Part shown: positions 27,128 through 40,417 of the stretch, piece after piece
How the letters are laid out: every line of letters starts with the position of its first letter
Numbering within the stretch: the stretch's first letter is position 1
Source of the DNA: Methyloversatilis universalis FAM5
GTDB taxonomy: Bacteria > Pseudomonadota > Gammaproteobacteria > Burkholderiales > Rhodocyclaceae
Direction: 5' to 3'
Length of the DNA: 64,000 nucleotides
Assembly: GCF_000214035.2 (NCBI RefSeq)
Contig: NZ_AFHG01000049.1
Span: 54,156-118,155 of the forward strand
The notes under the pieces: model-generated
Told to the model about the DNA's origin: nothing
Seen by the model: the letters and a program-made list of their open reading frames with translations, nothing else
The model's database searches: none
Program-made: the position numbers and the translations under genes

Positions 27128-28459
27128 ATGCGCGCGCACAGACGCATTCATCCATGGCTTTTCGCAGTGCTGGTCGGCGCCTCGGCGGCGGCGGGCGCGC
27201 AATCGTCACTGACCGCGGACGCGGCTGCACACATCGAGGCGGGCCGCTATGCCGCGGCCTATCAGATGCTGTCGGCACAGGAATCCGAACGGGCCGGCGA
27301 TCCGCAGTTCGATCTGCTGCTGGGTATCGCCGCGCTGGAAGTCGGTCAGCACACCCGGGCGGTGTTCGCACTCGAACGCGTGCTGGCGCTGCAGCCGGAC
27401 AACGCCCGGGCACGAGCCGAAATCGGCCGGGCCTATCTGCTGCTCGGTGAATCCGCCGGCGCACGGCGCGAACTTGAAGCGGTGCGTCGCCAGAACGTGC
27501 CGCCCGATGTCGCCCGTTCGATCGATCGCCTGCTGTCGGCGGTGGATCGGGCGCCGGTGCGCGGCGAAACCGCCTTTTCCGGCTACATCGAAGCGGCGGT
27601 CGGGCGCGACACCAACGTGAACAGCGCCACCGGAAATTCGTCGGTCGCCATTCCCGGGCTGGGCGCCTTCCAGCTCGCACCGGGCAGCCGCAGCCGCGAT
27701 GCGTGGTTCAGCGCGCTGTCCGGCGGTGCCAACGTGCGGGTGCCGATCAATCCGGAGTGGGCCTTCGTGGCCGGTGCGTCGGGGTCAGCCCGCTTCAACG
27801 GCGGCGCGTCGAGCTTCGACACCACGGCGCTGGACGGCAATGGCGGCGTGGCCTGGACCCGAGGCCCCAATCGGGTCACCGCGGTGCTGCAGCTCGGCAT
27901 GTTCGAGGTCGATCACGACAAGCTGCGTGACTACACCGGCGGTTCGGTGCAGTGGCAGCACACCCACGACGCGCGCAACCAGACCACGGTGTTCGCCCAG
28001 CAGAGCCGCCTGCGCTACGAAGGCACGAACGACGTGCGCGACGTGAATCGCAACATCTATGGCGTGGGTCACGCGCACGTGCTGCCGAACGGGCAGACCA
28101 TGCTGTTCGGCAGCTTCTATCTGGGCGCCGAAACCGGCCGCAAGGATCTGCCCTCCGGCGTGAACATCGCGGCGAACGAGATCGTGGGCTTCCGCTTCGG
28201 TGCCCAGCACACGCTGGACGAGCGGCTGCAGCTGTTCGGGGCGCTGTCGCACGAGGCGCGGGACTACAGCGCGCTGGACCCGATCTTCGGCGTGCAGCGC
28301 GGTGACACGCTCACGTCACTGTCGCTCGGTGCCAGCTACGCGGTGGCCAAGGAATGGCTGCTGACGCCGTCGGTGTCGCTGATCCGCAACGATTCGAACA
28401 TCAGTCTGAACGAGTACCGCCGCGGAGTTGCCCAGTTCGCGGTGCGTCGCACGTTCTAG
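27128..28459 (+). CDS. Slam-like outer-membrane translocator (TPR plus beta-barrel)
   Basis: 443 residues. Signal peptide ending ASAAAGAQ; N-terminal TPR part (about 32-125: HIEAGRYAAAYQMLSAQESE, HTRAVFALERVLALQPDN, ARAEIGRAYLLLGESAGARREL); then a C-terminal beta-barrel (about 145-443) opening with FSGYIEAAVGRDTNVNSAT and ending in aromatic Phe (AVRRTF), as outer-membrane barrels do. This is the architecture of Slam/DUF560 proteins of type XI secretion, which carry TbpB-like proteins across the outer membrane. A gene for a protein with a TbpB-like barrel follows 10 bp later. Assignment is by architecture, not alignment. Confidence 0.75.
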   Translation: MRAHRRIHPWLFAVLVGASAAAGAQSSLTADAAAHIEAGRYAAAYQMLSAQESERAGDPQFDLLLGIAALEVGQHTRAVFALERVLALQPDNARARAEIGRAYLLLGESAGARRELEAVRRQNVPPDVARSIDRLLSAVDRAPVRGETAFSGYIEAAVGRDTNVNSATGNSSVAIPGLGAFQLAPGSRSRDAWFSALSGGANVRVPINPEWAFVAGASGSARFNGGASSFDTTALDGNGGVAWTRGPNRVTAVLQLGMFEVDHDKLRDYTGGSVQWQHTHDARNQTTVFAQQSRLRYEGTNDVRDVNRNIYGVGHAHVLPNGQTMLFGSFYLGAETGRKDLPSGVNIAANEIVGFRFGAQHTLDERLQLFGALSHEARDYSALDPIFGVQRGDTLTSLSLGASYAVAKEWLLTPSVSLIRNDSNISLNEYRRGVAQFAVRRTF

Positions 28460-28469
28460 GAGCTCCGTC

Positions 28470-29852
28470 ATGGCGAAATCCTTCCGACCCGCGCGCATCG
28501 CACTGGCTGTCGCATCCGCCTTCCCGCTCTGCGCACTGGCCAACCCGGCCGCCCGCGTCGAATTCACCGCAGGCGAGGTACGGGCTACGGGTGCCGACGG
28601 CAGCAGCCGCGTGCTGGCACGCGGTGCCCAGGTGGGCAGCGGCGACACGATAGACACCGGCAGCGGCCGCGCCCAGATGCGCTTTACAGACGGCGCACTG
28701 GTATCGCTGCAGCCGCAGACCCAGTTCCGCATCGACCAGTACGCTTTCGCCGGCAAGCCGGCCGAGGACCGCGGCTTCTTCAGCCTGATCAAGGGCGGGT
28801 TGCGCACCATCACCGGTCTGGTCGGCAAGGGCAACCGTGATGCCTACAAGCTCACCACCTCGGTCGCCACCATCGGGATACGCGGTACCGAATACTCGGT
28901 CGCTTACGGCAACAGCATCAACGTCACCACCGGCGACGGCGCGATCGACGTGTGCAACGGCGGCGGCTGCCTGACCGTGACCGATGGCCAGAGCGCCTAT
29001 GTGGCCGACCAGAACACGCCGCCGGTCATCATCGAAGTGAAGACCGATCTGCCGCCGCCGCCGCCGTCGAATGCCGGCATGGTGACGCCGCCGCCGGTCG
29101 ATGAAACCTTTCTGGTGTCCGAGAACCGCGGCGAGGGCGGCGGTCTGGACGTGCTGAACGGTTTCGCGGGGGGCCTCACCACCGGCGACGGCTTCTATGT
29201 GTTCGGCCAGTACACCGACCAGTACGGCGGCTACGGCGGTCAGATCCTGCTGTCCGGGGCCAGCGCCGAATTCAGCGGCTCCACGCTGGTGCGGGCGACC
29301 CAGGGCGGCGCCGACTACACCGCGGTATCGGTGGCCGAGTCGCACCAGGACGGCATCGTCGGCTGGGGCCGCTGGGCGAGCGCCCAGTGCCTGGTCTGCA
29401 ATACCGGGCCACTGACCGACGTTCACTACATCGTCGGCCGGCCCAGTACCGATCTCGCCGGTCTGACCGGCATGGTCGGCAACTATTCGCTGTCCGGCCA
29501 CACGCTGCCGACCACCAGTTCGGGCATTACCGGCGGGGCGGTGACCGGCATGATGATCGTCGATTTTTCGTCGTATTCGATGCTCGTGAACATGAATGTG
29601 AACGTGAGCACGATCACTTTCGGACTTCAGGGTACCGGATCGGTCAGTGCAGGCGGCGCGGTGTTTGGCGGAGGCTTCACCAGCTGCAGCAACTGCGGCG
29701 CCAACTGGTCGGGCGACTTCTCGGGCTTCTTTGCCGGCCCGGCCGGCGCTCGCGCAGGCATGCTGTACAACTTCAACAGCGACACCGCCAAGGGCACGGT
29801 GAATGGCGCCGCGGTATTCACCCAGACCTCGCTGAGCCAGCCCAGCCTGTGA
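28470..29852 (+). CDS. Secreted FecR-domain protein with TbpB-like C-terminal barrel
   Basis: 460 residues from the ATG at 28470, 6 bases after AGGAGCT. Signal peptide cut near CALA-NPA, without a proper lipobox. FecR domain at about 27-155: VEFTAGEVRATG, GSGDTIDTGSGRAQMRFTDGAL, TSVATIGIRGTEYSVAYG. A Pro-rich hinge (about 195-212, PPPPPS) leads to a Gly-rich beta domain (about 220-460) whose end has the transferrin-binding-protein-B barrel signature: WSGDFSGFFAGPAGARAGML, then VNGAAVFTQ. Such barrels are the export signal of Slam substrates, and the Slam-like gene is directly upstream. A Cys pair (CLVC) and a CSNC motif are present. What it binds is unknown. Confidence 0.75.
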   Translation: MAKSFRPARIALAVASAFPLCALANPAARVEFTAGEVRATGADGSSRVLARGAQVGSGDTIDTGSGRAQMRFTDGALVSLQPQTQFRIDQYAFAGKPAEDRGFFSLIKGGLRTITGLVGKGNRDAYKLTTSVATIGIRGTEYSVAYGNSINVTTGDGAIDVCNGGGCLTVTDGQSAYVADQNTPPVIIEVKTDLPPPPPSNAGMVTPPPVDETFLVSENRGEGGGLDVLNGFAGGLTTGDGFYVFGQYTDQYGGYGGQILLSGASAEFSGSTLVRATQGGADYTAVSVAESHQDGIVGWGRWASAQCLVCNTGPLTDVHYIVGRPSTDLAGLTGMVGNYSLSGHTLPTTSSGITGGAVTGMMIVDFSSYSMLVNMNVNVSTITFGLQGTGSVSAGGAVFGGGFTSCSNCGANWSGDFSGFFAGPAGARAGMLYNFNSDTAKGTVNGAAVFTQTSLSQPSL

Positions 29853-29901
29853 ACCCGGCCGGTGACGGCGGTGGCTCGCCTTCGCACCGGGGGCCGCCGC
29901 T

Positions 29902-30504
29902 TCAGGCGTGCAGCGAGGCGACGAAGCTGCGCAGACCGGTCAGCAGCATTTCCACCGCTACCGCGCACAGCAGCAGACCCATCAGGCGCTCCAGCGCCGC
30001 GGTGCCGCGTTCGCCCAGCCGGCGGATCAGCGGGCCGGCGGCCAGCAGCACGCAGGTGGTGACGGCCATGGCCGCGCTCATCGCGCCGGCCCAGGTCCAG
30101 AACCGTTCGGGTTCGCGCGACACCAGCAGCATCACCATGGCCATGGCCGAAGGCCCGGCGATCAGCGGAATCGCGAGTGGCACGACGAAAGGTTCACCCC
30201 CTGTCCACTCGCCGAACACGCCGGCCGGCTGCGGGAAGATCATGCGCAGCGCGATCAGGAACAGCAGCACGCCGCCGGCGATGCCGAGCGAGGTCTGCGA
30301 CAGCTGCAGCACCCGCATCACCGATTCACCGGCCCACATGAACAGCAGCAGCGCCAGCCAGGCGAAGAAGCACTCGCGCAGCACCACCCGCTGACGCCGC
30401 GCCTTCGGTACGTCCTTCAGCAGCACGGTCATGACCGGTGCGTTGCCGAACGGATCAAACAGCAGCAGGAGCAGGATGCTGGCGGAGAGGAAGCTGTCGG
30501 ACAA
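29902..30504 (-). CDS. MarC family integral membrane protein
   Basis: 200 residues if the TTG at 30504 (LSDSFLSASILLLLLFDPFGN) is the start, matching the family length and its usual beginning. The open frame extends to an ATG at 30597, but that would overlap proA and add a Pro/Arg-rich head unlike the family. Six TM segments, with FDPFGNAPV and AIPLIAGPSAMAMVMLL as conserved motifs. MarC/YhgN proteins were once linked to antibiotic resistance; their transport role is unsettled. Convergent with the FecR gene. Confidence 0.85.
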   Translation of the reverse strand: MSDSFLSASILLLLLFDPFGNAPVMTVLLKDVPKARRQRVVLRECFFAWLALLLFMWAGESVMRVLQLSQTSLGIAGGVLLFLIALRMIFPQPAGVFGEWTGGEPFVVPLAIPLIAGPSAMAMVMLLVSREPERFWTWAGAMSAAMAVTTCVLLAAGPLIRRLGERGTAALERLMGLLLCAVAVEMLLTGLRSFVASLHA

Positions 30505-30560
30505 TTCCGGGGGGCTAGTGGCTGGGGGTGACGGGACGGCGTGCCGCCCCGTCGCCGGGT

Positions 30561-31817
30561 TCAGCTGCGCACGTGGCCGTCGCCCAGCACCACCCACTTC
30601 TGGCTGGTGAGGCCGTCGAGGCCGACCGGGCCGCGGGCGTGGATCTTGTCGGTCGAAATGCCGATTTCCGCGCCCAATCCGTATTCGAAGCCGTCGGCGA
30701 AGCGGGTCGAGGCGTTGATCATGACCGAAGCCGAATCGACTTCGCGGATGAAGCGCATCGCGCGCGTGTGGTTCTCGCTGACGATGGCGTCGGTGTGCTG
30801 CGAACTCCAGCGGTTGATGTGGTCGATCGCGTCATCCAGCGTATCGACGATGCGCACCGCCAGGATGGGTGCCAGGTATTCGGTCCCCCAGTCTTCCTCG
30901 GTCGCCGCCTTCATCGCCGGCACCAGTGCGCGGGCACGGTCGCAGCCGCGCAACTCCACGCCCTTGCCGAGGTAGATGTCGGCCAGCCGGCCCAGCACGC
31001 GGGGCGCCGCGGCCACGTGTACCAGCAGCGTTTCCATCGTGTTGCAGGTGCCGTAGCGGTGGGTCTTGGCGTTGTCGGCGATGCGCACCGCCTTGTCGTC
31101 GTCGGCGAATTCGTCGATGTAGACATGGCAGTTGCCGTCCAGATGCTTGATCACCGGCACCTTGGCTTCGCGCGAAATGCGCTCGATCAGGCCCTTGCCG
31201 CCGCGCGGCACGATCACGTCGACGAATTCCGGCATGGTGATCAGCGCACCGACCGCAGCGCGGTCCGTCGTGTCGACCACCTGTACCGCGGTTTCCGGCA
31301 GGCCGGCGGCGACCAGGCCTTCGCGTACGCAGGCGGCGACTGCCTGATTGCAGCGCGCCGCTTCAGAGCCGCCGCGCAGGATGGCGGCGTTGCCGCTCTT
31401 CAGGCACAGCGCGGCCGCGTCCGCGGTCACGTTCGGACGCGCTTCGTAGATGATGCCGATCACGCCCAGCGGCACCCGCATCTTGCCCACCGTGATGCCG
31501 GTCGGGCGGCGCTTGAAGTCGGTCATTTCACCGACCGGATCGGGCAGCGCGGCGACCTGCTCCAGGCCCTGGGCCATTGCCTCGACGCCCTTCGCGGTCA
31601 GCGTCAGGCGGTCGATCATGGCCGCGTCCAGACCGTTGGCGCGCGCGGCCTCGACGTCGGCCGCGTTGGCTTCGAGCAGCTGCGGCGCACGCTCGCGCAG
31701 CAGCGCTGCGATGCGGTTGAGCGCATCGTTCTTGGCGGCGGTGGACGCCTGCGACACGATGCGCGAGGCGGCGCGGGCCTGGCGGCCCAGCGTGGTCATG
31801 TAGTCCTGGATGTCCAT
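30561..31817 (-). CDS. proA: Gamma-glutamyl phosphate reductase
   Basis: 418 residues from the ATG at 31817 ([18 protein letters not shown]); E. coli ProA has 417. Aldehyde-dehydrogenase fold: [35 protein letters not shown], the catalytic Cys in [16 protein letters not shown], and [20 protein letters not shown]. It makes glutamate semialdehyde in proline synthesis in the cytoplasm. It heads toward marC and follows the holA-lptE-leuS run. proB is not adjacent. Confidence 0.97.
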   Translation of the reverse strand: MDIQDYMTTLGRQARAASRIVSQASTAAKNDALNRIAALLRERAPQLLEANAADVEAARANGLDAAMIDRLTLTAKGVEAMAQGLEQVAALPDPVGEMTDFKRRPTGITVGKMRVPLGVIGIIYEARPNVTADAAALCLKSGNAAILRGGSEAARCNQAVAACVREGLVAAGLPETAVQVVDTTDRAAVGALITMPEFVDVIVPRGGKGLIERISREAKVPVIKHLDGNCHVYIDEFADDDKAVRIADNAKTHRYGTCNTMETLLVHVAAAPRVLGRLADIYLGKGVELRGCDRARALVPAMKAATEEDWGTEYLAPILAVRIVDTLDDAIDHINRWSSQHTDAIVSENHTRAMRFIREVDSASVMINASTRFADGFEYGLGAEIGISTDKIHARGPVGLDGLTSQKWVVLGDGHVRS

Positions 31818-31926
31818 CACGATTCCCGAAAGCTTCACTCCGCGCCGCGCGCGGAAACCCCAGATGAAAACAGAAAGCCGGCCGCGGTGCCAGTGCCGGG
31901 GCGTCGGCCGGATACGGCGGGAGCGG

Positions 31927-32931
31927 TCAGCGCGCGCAGAGGCGCAGCGCGATCTGCAGGAATTCGTCCCACACGTCGCCGCGGGCCACGCCCTTGATCA
32001 TGCGGTCCAGCCGCGCGGCCTGCATCAGCGCGGTGCGGGTGGCCGACGAGGACAGGCGCTGCAGCGCCCGCTTGTACGGCGACTGGCGGGCGCCGAAGAT
32101 GCGCGCCGCAGCCAGCGCGTCGTCGGCGCTGCGGCCGGCATCCATTTCGGCCCGGGCGGTGGCCAGCACGCGCAGTTCCGACACCACGATCCACAGGATG
32201 AGCGGCGCCGCCACGCCTTCGGCGCGCAGGCCGTCGAGCAGCCGGCTGGCGCGTGCGGCGTCGCCAGCGAGCAGCGCCTGGCGCAGGTCGTCCACGTCGT
32301 AGCGGGCGACGTCCATCACCGCGTTGCGCACCTGTTCCAGCGTCAGTTCGCCCGGCGGGTGCAGCAGGCCCAGCTTCATCACTTCCTGGTTGGCGGCGAG
32401 CAGATTGCCTTCGACGTGGCCGGCCATGAATTCCAGCGCCTCCGGCGTCGCGCTCTGCTGCTGGCGCGCGAGACGGCCAGCCAGCCAGCCGGGCAGGCGG
32501 TCCAGACCGGGCGCATTCAGTTCGAGTTCGATGCCGTGTTCGATCAGCGCGGCGAACCAGGCGCTCTTCTTTGCCTTCCAGTCCATCAGCGGCAGCGTGA
32601 CCAGGGTGAGCGTGCCTGCGGGCGGATTCGCGGCGTAGCGGGCCAGCGCATCGCTGCCTTCGCGGCCGGGCTTGCCGGTCGGGATGCGCAGGTCGATCAC
32701 CTTGTCGCCACCGAACAGCGACATGTTGCCGGCCGCTTCGGCCAGCGCCGACCACTTGAAGTACTGGGTCACCACCAGCACGTCGCGCTCGCCGAAACCG
32801 CGTGCGCGGGCCGCAGTCCGGATGGCGTCCGCGGCTTCGATCACCAGCAGCGGCTCGTCGCCGTGCAGCACGTACAGCGGCGCGAGCGTGCCCTTCAGAT
32901 GGGCGTCCAGCTGGTCGGCGCGCAATGGCAT
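31927..32931 (-). CDS. holA: DNA polymerase III subunit delta
   Basis: 334 residues. [38 protein letters not shown] (in pieces: [15 protein letters not shown]) is the typical N-terminus of the clamp-loader delta wrench. An AAA+-like fold follows without a Walker A, as usual in delta. The C-terminal helical domain ends [18 protein letters not shown]. It opens the beta clamp during loading. The upstream lptE gene ends 5 bp before this start; leuS-lptE-holA is a common betaproteobacterial order. Confidence 0.94.
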   Translation of the reverse strand: MPLRADQLDAHLKGTLAPLYVLHGDEPLLVIEAADAIRTAARARGFGERDVLVVTQYFKWSALAEAAGNMSLFGGDKVIDLRIPTGKPGREGSDALARYAANPPAGTLTLVTLPLMDWKAKKSAWFAALIEHGIELELNAPGLDRLPGWLAGRLARQQQSATPEALEFMAGHVEGNLLAANQEVMKLGLLHPPGELTLEQVRNAVMDVARYDVDDLRQALLAGDAARASRLLDGLRAEGVAAPLILWIVVSELRVLATARAEMDAGRSADDALAAARIFGARQSPYKRALQRLSSSATRTALMQAARLDRMIKGVARGDVWDEFLQIALRLCAR

Positions 32932-32936
32932 GCGGA

Positions 32937-33458
32937 TCAGCTGGCCTGCGGCCGCTTGAGGGCCTGCAGCCGGCGCAGCAGCTGCTGGACCAGATCGCTC
33001 CGCATTTCGCCCTGCAGTGTCAGTTCTTCCTGCTGCTTGGCCAGCAGTTCGGCATCGCTGTAGGTGAGGTCGCGGCGGATCTCTATCGTGGTGCGCGGCA
33101 TCAGTTCGGTGTGATCCTGGGTACGCACAAGGAAGCTGACCTTCTGCCGCAGCTGGTATTCGCGCACGCGGCCGGCCGAGTTCAGGCTCAGGATGACCTT
33201 CTCGAACTTGTTTTCCAGAATGTCGAGGATGACTTCGGCCGCTGAAGGCTGGTCCGCGATCTGGGTCGAACTCTGGGTGACGACCGCGAGACGGATCTGA
33301 TCCACCAGTTCCGCCTGACCGCGCGGCGCATTCACGTACAGCGTCTGGAAGGGCAGGTCGCGTATGCCCTGCAGCCGGAAGCCGCAGGCCGCGAGCGGCA
33401 GGGTGGCGAGCGCGGCCAGCAGCAGGCCGCGGCGCGAGGTATCGACGGATGCGCTCAC
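32937..33458 (-). CDS. lptE: LPS-assembly lipoprotein LptE
   Basis: 173 residues with a GTG start at 33458 preceded by AGGAGA. A twin-Arg-like head then a lipobox LAACGF with Cys near 25. The mature domain shows GFRLQGIRDLPFQTLYVNAP, the family's N-terminal strand, and a C-terminal helix LQGEMRSDLVQQLLRRLQAL. It plugs the LptD barrel at the outer membrane during LPS export. It lies between leuS (14 bp upstream) and holA. Confidence 0.93.
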   Translation of the reverse strand: MSASVDTSRRGLLLAALATLPLAACGFRLQGIRDLPFQTLYVNAPRGQAELVDQIRLAVVTQSSTQIADQPSAAEVILDILENKFEKVILSLNSAGRVREYQLRQKVSFLVRTQDHTELMPRTTIEIRRDLTYSDAELLAKQQEELTLQGEMRSDLVQQLLRRLQALKRPQAS

Positions 33459-33472
33459 GGGGCTCTCCTGCC

Positions 33473-37130
<3,658 letters not shown>

Positions 37131-37165
37131 GGGTCGGGGTGTTGTCCTGTTTCCGTTGCGGGGAC

Positions 37166-37193
37166 AGGAGGCGACCCCGTCGCGACCGCAGCG
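37166..37193 (+). repeat. Degenerate REP-like element
   Basis: The block GCGACCCCGTCGCGACCGC closely resembles the second half of the REP elements near 56.5 kb (GCGACGCCCCGTCGCGATTGC). A two-base gap and scattered changes suggest a decayed copy in the mscS-uvrD gap. Confidence 0.45.
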
Positions 37194-37255
37194 TTCCTCG
37201 GTGTAGGACGAAGACTACGCGTCCGCCAGGGCGCGACCGTCGGCAGGCGGCCCGG

Positions 37256-37261
37256 TAGAAT
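37256..37261 (+). promoter_or_regulatory. -10 element directly upstream of uvrD (leaderless mRNA candidate)
   Basis: TAGAAT is followed by 7 bases (CCGGCGC) and the uvrD ATG at 37269, the same spacing as before tsaD. The transcript would start at the initiation codon. The -35 is poor. Confidence 0.5.
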
Positions 37262-37268
37262 CCGGCGC

Positions 37269-39497
37269 ATGACCTCCAACCCGCTTCTTTCCGGCCTGAA
37301 CGAACAGCAGTTCCAGGCCGTCACGCTGCCCGCTCAGTCCGCCCTCATCCTGGCGGGCGCCGGTTCGGGCAAGACGCGCGTGCTCACCACGCGGCTGGCC
37401 TGGCTCATTTCGACCGGCCAGGTGTCGCCGCACGGCATCCTCGCGGTCACCTTCACCAACAAGGCGGCCAAGGAAATGCTGGCGCGGCTGACCGCCATGC
37501 TGCCGATGAATGCGCGCGGGCTGTGGATAGGCACCTTCCACGGCCTGTGCAACCGCATGCTGCGTGCGCACTGGAAGGAAGCCGGGCTGCCGCAGCTGTT
37601 CCAGATCCTCGATTCGGCCGACCAGCTGTCGGCGATCAAGCGGCTGCTGAAGGCGCTCAACATCGACGACGAGAAATTCCCGGCGCGCGAACTGATGTAT
37701 TTCATCAATTCGGCCAAGGAACAGGGCCTGCGCCCGCACGAGGTCGAGGCCTTCGACGATTTCGCGCGCAAGCGGGTCGAGCTCTACCAGGCCTATGAGG
37801 CGCAGTGCCAGCGCGAGGGCGTGGTCGATTTCGCCGAACTGCTGCTGCGCTGCCACGAACTTCTGCAGCGCAACGAGCCGATACGCGCGCACTACCAGCG
37901 CCGCTTCCGCCACATCCTGGTCGACGAGTTCCAGGACACCAACGTGCTGCAGTACCGCTGGCTCAAGCTGCTGGCCGGACTGGGCACCGACGGTCAGGCG
38001 GCGGTGATGGCAGTCGGCGACGACGACCAGAGCATCTACCGCTTCCGCGGTGCTGAGGTCGGCAACATGCGCGACTTCGAACGCGAGTTCCACGTCGACA
38101 ACGTGATCCGGCTGGAACAGAACTACCGCTCGCACGGCAACATCCTCGACGCCGCCAATGCGGTGATCCGGCACAACAGCGGGCGGCTGGGCAAGAACCT
38201 GTGGACCGAGGCCGGCAGCGGCGAGCCGCTGCGCGTCTATGAGGCCTTCAACGACATCGAGGAAGCGCGCTGGGTGGTCGAGGAAATCAAGGCGCTCATC
38301 CACGACGGCACCGCGCGCGACGACATCGCGCTGCTCTACCGCAGCAATGCGCAGTCGCGCGTGCTCGAACACGCGCTGTTCTCGGCCGGCATTCCCTACC
38401 GCGTCTATGGCGGCCTGCGCTTCTTCGAACGGCAGGAGGTGAAGCACGCGCTGGCCTACATGCGGCTGATCGCGAATCCGCACGACGACACCGCCTTCAC
38501 CCGGGTGGTGAACTTCCCCACCCGCGGCATCGGTGCGCGTTCGCTGGAACAGCTGCAGGACGCCGCGCAGGCGCATTCCACCAGTCTGTACGGTGCGCTG
38601 AACTTCCTGACCGGCAAGGCGGCGCAGTCGGTCGGCGCCTTCATCAAGCTGGTCGACCAGCTGCGTTTCGCCTGCGAAGGACTGAAGCTGCCGGAAATGG
38701 TCGAGCAGGTGCTCGAACTGTCCGGCCTGCGCGCGCATTACCTGACCGAGAAGGAAGGTCAGGAGCGTGTGGCCAACCTCGACGAAATCATCAACGCTGC
38801 CGCCAACTTCATTTCCGAGGAAGGCTACGCCCAGGTCGCGGCCGAGGACGAGACGGCGCCGCCAGACCCGCTGTCCGCCTTCCTGTCGCACGCTTCGCTC
38901 GAAGCGGGCGAACACCAGGCCGATGCCGGTCAGGCGGCGGTGCAGCTGATGACCGTGCATTCGGCCAAGGGACTGGAATTCGACGTGGTGTTCATGGGCG
39001 GTCTGGAAGAAGGGCTGTTCCCGCACGAGAATTCGGTGCTGGAGCGCGACGGGCTGGAGGAGGAACGCCGGCTCATGTACGTGGCCATCACCCGCGCGCG
39101 GCATCGGCTCTACCTGTCGTTTGCGCAGTCGCGCATGCTGCACGGCCAGACCCGCTACAACCTGCGCAGCCGCTTCTTCGACGAAATTCCGGCCGAACTG
39201 ATGAAGTGGCTCACGCCGCCGGCCAGCGCGCGCGGCTATGGCGGCTTCGGCAGCAGCAGCGCCGTACCGGCGGCGCCGGCGAGCAGCAATCCGCGCAGCT
39301 TCGGCAGCGGCCGCAAGAATCCTGCGGTCAATGACAGCGGTTTCCGCATCGGCCAGCAGGTGGCGCACGCCAAGTTCGGCGCCGGCGTCATCGTGAACGC
39401 CGAAGGGTCGGGTTCGGATGCGCGGGTCCAGGTCAATTTCGGTGCCCACGGCGTCAAGTGGCTGGCGCTGGCGGTGGCCAAGCTCACACCGGCCTGA
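37269..39497 (+). CDS. uvrD: ATP-dependent 3'-5' DNA helicase, UvrD/PcrA family
   Basis: 742 residues. SF1A motifs in order: Q-motif LNEQQFQAVTLP, Walker A AGAGSGKTRVL, TFTNKAAKEM, IGTFHGLC, DEFQDTN, GDDDQSIYRFRGA, LEQNYRS, LMTVHSAKGLEFDVVFM, EEERRLMYVAITRA. The Tudor-like C-terminus (GQQVAHAKFGAGVIVNAEG) that binds RNA polymerase in UvrD/PcrA is present, arguing for UvrD over Rep. It acts in nucleotide-excision and mismatch repair. No LexA box is seen upstream. Confidence 0.96.
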   Translation: MTSNPLLSGLNEQQFQAVTLPAQSALILAGAGSGKTRVLTTRLAWLISTGQVSPHGILAVTFTNKAAKEMLARLTAMLPMNARGLWIGTFHGLCNRMLRAHWKEAGLPQLFQILDSADQLSAIKRLLKALNIDDEKFPARELMYFINSAKEQGLRPHEVEAFDDFARKRVELYQAYEAQCQREGVVDFAELLLRCHELLQRNEPIRAHYQRRFRHILVDEFQDTNVLQYRWLKLLAGLGTDGQAAVMAVGDDDQSIYRFRGAEVGNMRDFEREFHVDNVIRLEQNYRSHGNILDAANAVIRHNSGRLGKNLWTEAGSGEPLRVYEAFNDIEEARWVVEEIKALIHDGTARDDIALLYRSNAQSRVLEHALFSAGIPYRVYGGLRFFERQEVKHALAYMRLIANPHDDTAFTRVVNFPTRGIGARSLEQLQDAAQAHSTSLYGALNFLTGKAAQSVGAFIKLVDQLRFACEGLKLPEMVEQVLELSGLRAHYLTEKEGQERVANLDEIINAAANFISEEGYAQVAAEDETAPPDPLSAFLSHASLEAGEHQADAGQAAVQLMTVHSAKGLEFDVVFMGGLEEGLFPHENSVLERDGLEEERRLMYVAITRARHRLYLSFAQSRMLHGQTRYNLRSRFFDEIPAELMKWLTPPASARGYGGFGSSSAVPAAPASSNPRSFGSGRKNPAVNDSGFRIGQQVAHAKFGAGVIVNAEGSGSDARVQVNFGAHGVKWLALAVAKLTPA

Positions 39498-39503
39498 TTA
39501 CAC

Positions 39504-40391
39504 ATGAACGCGCGCCTCCGACTTCTCTGCGCCGTGCTGCTGTCCGCGAGCGCGGCGGCGAACGCGTCCGATACCTGGCGCACAGCGCATCTGCGCGGTG
39601 AATGCGATGCCGCGCTGACCGAAGCGCGCGCGGCTGCCGACAAGGGTGAGCCGGAAGCCATGCTGCAGATGTCGGACTGGCATTTCTTCGGTACCTGTCT
39701 GGGCAAGGACGACGCGGAATCCGCGCGCTGGGCGTTGCTGGCGGCCGAGGCGGGGCTGCCGCGTGCCCAGGTGGTGGCCGGCCAGATCTATGCCAGTGGC
39801 CTCGGCGTGACGACCGACCCGGCGGCGGCCCGCCGCTGGTACGAGAAGGCGGCCGAGGCGGGCGACGCCGAAGGCATGCTGCTGCTGGCCAAGATGATCG
39901 GTGCCGAAGCCGATCCGCTGGCGCAGGAACTGTCGCTGGCGTGGGCACGCCGCGCGGCTGACGCGAACTATCCGCCGGCCTACGTCCATCTGGCTGGCCA
40001 GTACAGCGGTGCCGGGCGCCAGACCGACTACGCCGAGGCGGCGCGCTGGCTGGACAAGGCCATCGTCGCCGGCTACCGCGACAATTCGGTGTGGGTGGCC
40101 TGGTCCTGGGCCTGTCTCAATCTCGGCCGTTACGACGAGGTGCTGCGCGCGGTGCAGCAGGTGCCGAAGGACGCGCCCGAATTCAAGGCGGCGCAGATCA
40201 ACCATGCGCACGCGCTGCTGCTGAACGGACAGGTCGGCAATGCGCGCGAGGTGTATGCGGCCAACATGACGTTGCGCGGTGCCGACGAGTTCCGCCGCAT
40301 CCTGCGCGAGGATCTGGCCGAACTGCGCCGCTCCGGTCGCGACCACCCGGGCATGGCCCGCATCGAGAAACTGTTCCTGAACAAGCCTTAG
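39504..40391 (+). CDS. Secreted Sel1-repeat protein
   Basis: 295 residues. Signal peptide ending ASAAANASD. Sel1-like repeats from about 50 to 190: PRAQVVAGQIYASGLGVTTD, AAARRWYEKAAEAGDAEGML, PPAYVHLAGQYSGAGRQTDYAEAARWLDKA. Two Cys (ECDA, TCLG) lie in the N-terminal half. Such proteins are periplasmic scaffolds; the partner is unknown. It follows uvrD by 6 bp and precedes a hydrolase-like gene by 26 bp, so the three may be co-transcribed. Confidence 0.85.
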   Translation: MNARLRLLCAVLLSASAAANASDTWRTAHLRGECDAALTEARAAADKGEPEAMLQMSDWHFFGTCLGKDDAESARWALLAAEAGLPRAQVVAGQIYASGLGVTTDPAAARRWYEKAAEAGDAEGMLLLAKMIGAEADPLAQELSLAWARRAADANYPPAYVHLAGQYSGAGRQTDYAEAARWLDKAIVAGYRDNSVWVAWSWACLNLGRYDEVLRAVQQVPKDAPEFKAAQINHAHALLLNGQVGNAREVYAANMTLRGADEFRRILREDLAELRRSGRDHPGMARIEKLFLNKP

Positions 40392-40417
40392 CGGGGCGGC
40401 GTCCGCACCGAAACACC

